A DNA stretch of 64,000 nucleotides from Talpa occidentalis (lineage: Eukaryota > Chordata > Mammalia > Eulipotyphla > Talpidae), in the NCBI RefSeq assembly GCF_014898055.3, contig NW_026555331.1:99470684-99534683 (forward strand). Direction: 5' to 3'. This document shows, piece after piece, positions 60,481-64,000 of the stretch; the stretch's first letter is position 1, and each line of letters starts with the position of its first letter. Made by a program: the position numbers and the translations under genes. The notes beneath the pieces are model-generated. The model saw nothing but the letters and a program-made list of their open reading frames with translations. It made no database searches and had not been told where the DNA came from.

Positions 60481-62669
60481 ATATTCTAAGTGTGGGTTTT
60501 TTTTTTCCCCCTCTAAAGCTGTTGCAGCACAATTTGTGTTTGTCAAGATTACATTCCTTAGCTTGCTTCTTTCCTAAATGTTGACCAATAACTTGAGTAT
60601 TTCAGAAACGTGTCTGTTTTTGATGCGTGGAATGTTTGCACTGTGCAAGCGAAAGTTCTTTTACTTATATTTTGTCTTGCCTATTAAACATAAGTGAATT
60701 ATGAGTAAGAAAATTAACCTATAATTTAGGTTCAAAATAGTCAATTTTGTTCTCTAATTGATGTCCATTACAATCCAGGGTTTTTTCCTTGCCCTCTTTG
60801 AGGGGAAGCCATTGTTACCAAGAGTTTGATCTTTTGAGAACTTAACACAGATTCACATGAATGGTGGCTATTACAAATGTGTAAGCTCTAACTTCTGGAA
60901 CAGTAGTTTTTGGGGGGTGTGGTCAAGATATTTGCCTGTCAAACAAATTAGGTGATCCTAAATATGGAAATTTCAGAACCAAGAGTCTAGTTTTCAGCAG
61001 TGAACCTGGAGGCAAAGGTGAAAAAGATGGGTGTCAGGTGTGCATTAGAGAATGGATTCAGTGGTAAATACTACTTAAACTTTTATTTCACCGGTACTGT
61101 CCAGCTATACCTGTTGAGCCCAATAGGAATCTTTAGTCCATTTTCAGGGATAGGTTTTTTTTCTTAAGGAGTTCACGTGATCTGGGGGCACTTAATTGAG
61201 GAAATTTTAACTTTACAGTTGATTTTCCTTCCCTGAAAATGAAGATCTTAAATTGTGTTGATGTTTAAGAGTTTATTTTCTAATTAGGTACGCTCAATAA
61301 TTTTAAGATAACCATGTTACAAAGACCAGAAATACACCAATTTCTGCCAATAAGCACAGTTAATCTGGGCCCAGTTGTTTGTAGCGTTTACCCTGTTGTC
61401 TAGCGTGGTAGGTTCTTGACAGAAGTTTTCTAAATTAAATTGTAGAAGGTAATGTAGAAAATAAAAATTTGGAATTGGGGACAATGCCCCAAGAGTAGTT
61501 TTAAGAGGCAAATGAAATAAATCTGTTTTCATTAATTTCTGGCGTTTTGCTTTTAAGACATTTAAGAGTATGATACCAGGTCTCTGGTATCCTCTGGAAG
61601 GGAAACAATGAGGAATAAGGACCTGTATGTCTCTTTTGTAAATGAACTCTGGAATTTCAGATCATTTACTTTGTGTCTTCATTTACTGTTTAGTACTTTT
61701 TTGCTTATTTTATATTGGTTCCTCCCTCCCCAAGAGAGTGGTATTTTTGAGTTTATGGGACAAGCTTTGCTCTAAACATCATGACAGCTATATTGCCAGG
61801 GTTTGAAAAAAAATTGCTAGTCAGCTTTGATAGAAAATAATGTCTAGCTGAAGAACATGGGTTGGGTGTGTGGTTAAAAGTTCTTCGCAGTCCATCCTCT
61901 GTTTACTCTTCAGGCTGTAGGGGAAGGATCTGATGATGTGGTTAAAAAAAAAAAAAAAAAACCATACAAGGTAAATGAAATGAAACCAATTTTTGAACCT
62001 GGTATTCTTCATACTTAATTTTATTTGAAATGACAGTGTTAGTGACAATGTAGCGGGGACCTCGTTCCTTGGCAGTATATTCAGTGTGATATGGTTCTGT
62101 GCTTTGGTCTCAGAATCCTGAGTAACTAGCATTTAATTTCTTGAAATTGTAGTAGAAACTAAATACATGTATCACCTACATACATTTTGTTTCCTTTTTT
62201 GGGATTCAGAGTTTGACTTTGACTGAAGGAAAAGAATAAATCCTATTTTAAGTTGAGAGCAACTATGTAATTGTACTGCTGGTTTAAGAACATCCTTTGT
62301 CTTACTTTGTTTTTTCATCTATCATTTTAAAAAATGCTATCTTTTTGTTTTTTTCCTCACCTCTTTTGTTTTACTAAGTGAAAGATGTTTTGGAAACAAA
62401 GATGAGGAACATGGAAGATGATTTCCTGAAAAAGAACTACTTTTTCCCCATGCTGTACTCTGATAGCTAAAGAGCCCTAGATAAAGGACTCTTCAGGGGT
62501 TAAAATCTCTCTCCTTAAAGAATTTAGAACTTACTGTAAGAACCATTGATACCTAAATCTGTAATTAACTTACAGTGGCCAGCTATTTGATTTGGTTTTG
62601 GCCCTGCTCTTGTCACCATATTGTTGAAAATGGGGACCCAACAAAATAATTGACATTTACATTTAATAT

Positions 62670-62928
62670 TTTTTTAAGATTTATTTATACATACAAGAAC
62701 TAGGGTGTAGGCCAGAGGTGTAGGGGTGAGAGGATTCACCAGAGACAGAGTGGGGAGCAGAACAGGCAGATGAACTGAAATACACTGTTGAGGGGAGCAG
62801 CAGATGAGACAAGAGAGGTCTGCTGCACCATGTGGGTCAGCTCCCTGTCCGGGGATCAAACTCATGTTGCAGTGGTTGCTGATAGCTTCATATGGTGTGT
62901 CTTTAACTCCTGTGTCACTAGGGCGGCC
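62670..62928 (-). mobile_element. tRNA-derived T+ SINE, copy 25 (SP4 intron 3)
   Basis: Reverse copy, antisense to SP4, running from ttttttaagatttattta to gggcggcc. Flanks share catttacatt(t)aat (about 62,654 and 62,929 onward). Confidence 0.9.
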
Positions 62929-64000
62929 CATTTACATTAATTTTAAAACCTAACTTAATCCACTGGAATTGTTCTCTTATACCAGACTTTTCCCCAGAAC
63001 TTCTATAAGAAGAAAACTGATAAAGTTCAATACAAACATGTTTTCCTTTGCCGTATGTCTTCTGTTAATTTGTATTTTCCTATTAGGCACCTTATAATAA
63101 CATGTCATACATATATGTCACCTGTATACATGTTTATGTACAGCACATGTACATGTGCTCCTGTGTGTAGTTTTTTTTTTTTTTCTGAGCAGTTAAGCTT
63201 AATCATGTAATTTTGTTTCTCCAAAGTCATCTATTACTGTTTTAGATTGGAATTCATTATGAAGTCCTTAAAGCTTAGGCCCCATGCGAATAATTTATTT
63301 AGCCTCTGAACTACCAAATTGGTTTTACCCATTAGATGATAATATAGTATGGCCTTTAAGATCTGTTGGTGATGACTTAACAATATTGCCTATTTTTAAG
63401 TTTTTCATGGAAGATGAGAATGTACTCAATGTAAAGACCACATCACTTTTTAAAAGGGGCATTTTTGGAGAACAATTTCAGAATGGAGAAGAGGAGCAAG
63501 AGAAAATAGAATTTTAGTCATCTGCATTGCAAATCTGAGTAATACTCGAGGAATTTTGGAGCAGGCATGAAAGCAAGTTGAAGAGAAAAAAGAAAAGGAG
63601 GGAAGAGAGGAAAGGTGCTATGTATAGATTTTGTAGAAATAACAGATTTACAAAATGATAGAATTTTCATTTTGAAAGTACCTTCCAGATTATTGCTCAC
63701 TAGTTGTGACCTTTTGGAATTGCTCCTGAAGTCTATTAATAAAGAATTTTTGTGTTTTAACTGTTATAAGTAAAAGCCAAAATATATAGCTCAGAGGTTC
63801 TGCTGTGATACACATTAAGTACTTGGGAACGACATAGTAAGAATCGACTGTGAATGGGGGAACCTGGCCTGGTATCAGACTGTACAGGTGTGCATGCTCT
63901 TCTACACTCTTGATCTAGGTGTGCGATAAGATTGGATGTTCATAATACTTGTCATTTTGCTGCCTGGTGAGAGAGCACATTGTGGCAAAGGAAACCTATC

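Larger units (their letters stand above)
59029..64000 (+). other. SP4: SP4 intron 3 (5' part, runs off the window)
   Basis: Starts with a consensus donor (gtaagt). The rest of the window is intronic, AT-rich, with no open reading frame resembling SP4. It holds one hAT-Charlie relic (60,225-60,480), one SINE (62,670-62,928), a run of 18 A (61,942-61,959) and an alternating ATG/TAC-rich stretch near 63,100-63,160. The next exon should begin by completing a Gly codon and lead to the zinc-finger region. Confidence 0.85.

Noticed and set aside
1..64000. Intact tRNA, rRNA or microRNA genes, CRISPR arrays, or operon-like clusters
   Set aside because: tRNA-like sequence occurs only as SINE heads. 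No direct-repeat arrays with spacers and no bacterial-style gene layout exist here. I found no novel multi-gene system.

Overview
The window is nuclear DNA from a placental mammal. It carries the 5' part of one protein-coding gene, SP4 (an Sp/KLF-family transcription factor), on the + strand. About 55 kb of gene-free DNA lies upstream of it. Evidence for a mammal: GT-AG introns, a CpG-island promoter, pan-mammalian repeats (MIR, L2, L1M, hAT-Charlie, MaLR-type LTRs), and an SP4 reading frame nearly identical to the human protein as I remember it. The species cannot be fixed. The dominant SINE is a tRNA-derived family of the T+ class (AATAAA plus TCTTT before the A-tail). I cannot match it to Alu, B1/B2, Can-SINE, ERE, PRE-1, CHR, VES, Rhin-1, the rabbit C element, the camelid element or AfroSINE. 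It therefore marks a lineage I cannot name.

Layout. Positions 1-54,800 hold no gene I can support. The stretch carries 24 SINE copies, most with clear target-site duplications, plus L1, L2 and MIR fragments, hAT-Charlie relics, several LTR-type elements and simple repeats. Such a desert fits the spacer upstream of SP4 in other mammals, where SP8 is the next gene up (from memory). An intact-looking 348-bp solo LTR with a 5-bp duplication lies at 51,093-51,440. Two further solo-LTR pairs occur at 30,531/37,403 and 36,258/54,810. The 54,810 copy stops next to the SP4 CpG island.

From about 55,150 to 56,960 the DNA becomes strongly GC- and CpG-rich and TATA-less, with GC boxes, CCAAT boxes and YY1-like sites: the SP4 promoter. 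Exon 1 contributes only seven coding bases (56,431-56,437). Exon 2 (56,842-56,954) encodes the Glu/Ala runs. Exon 3 (57,474-59,028) encodes the Sp box and the glutamine- and Ser/Thr-rich activation regions, 518 codons plus one base. From 59,029 to the end is intron 3, with a hAT-Charlie relic and one more SINE. The zinc-finger exons lie beyond the window.

I found no CRISPR, operon, toxin or other novel multi-gene system. The points most worth a second look are the unassigned SINE family and its young variant, the intact solo LTR, the LTR beside the SP4 promoter, and an upstream ATG that overlaps the SP4 start out of frame.
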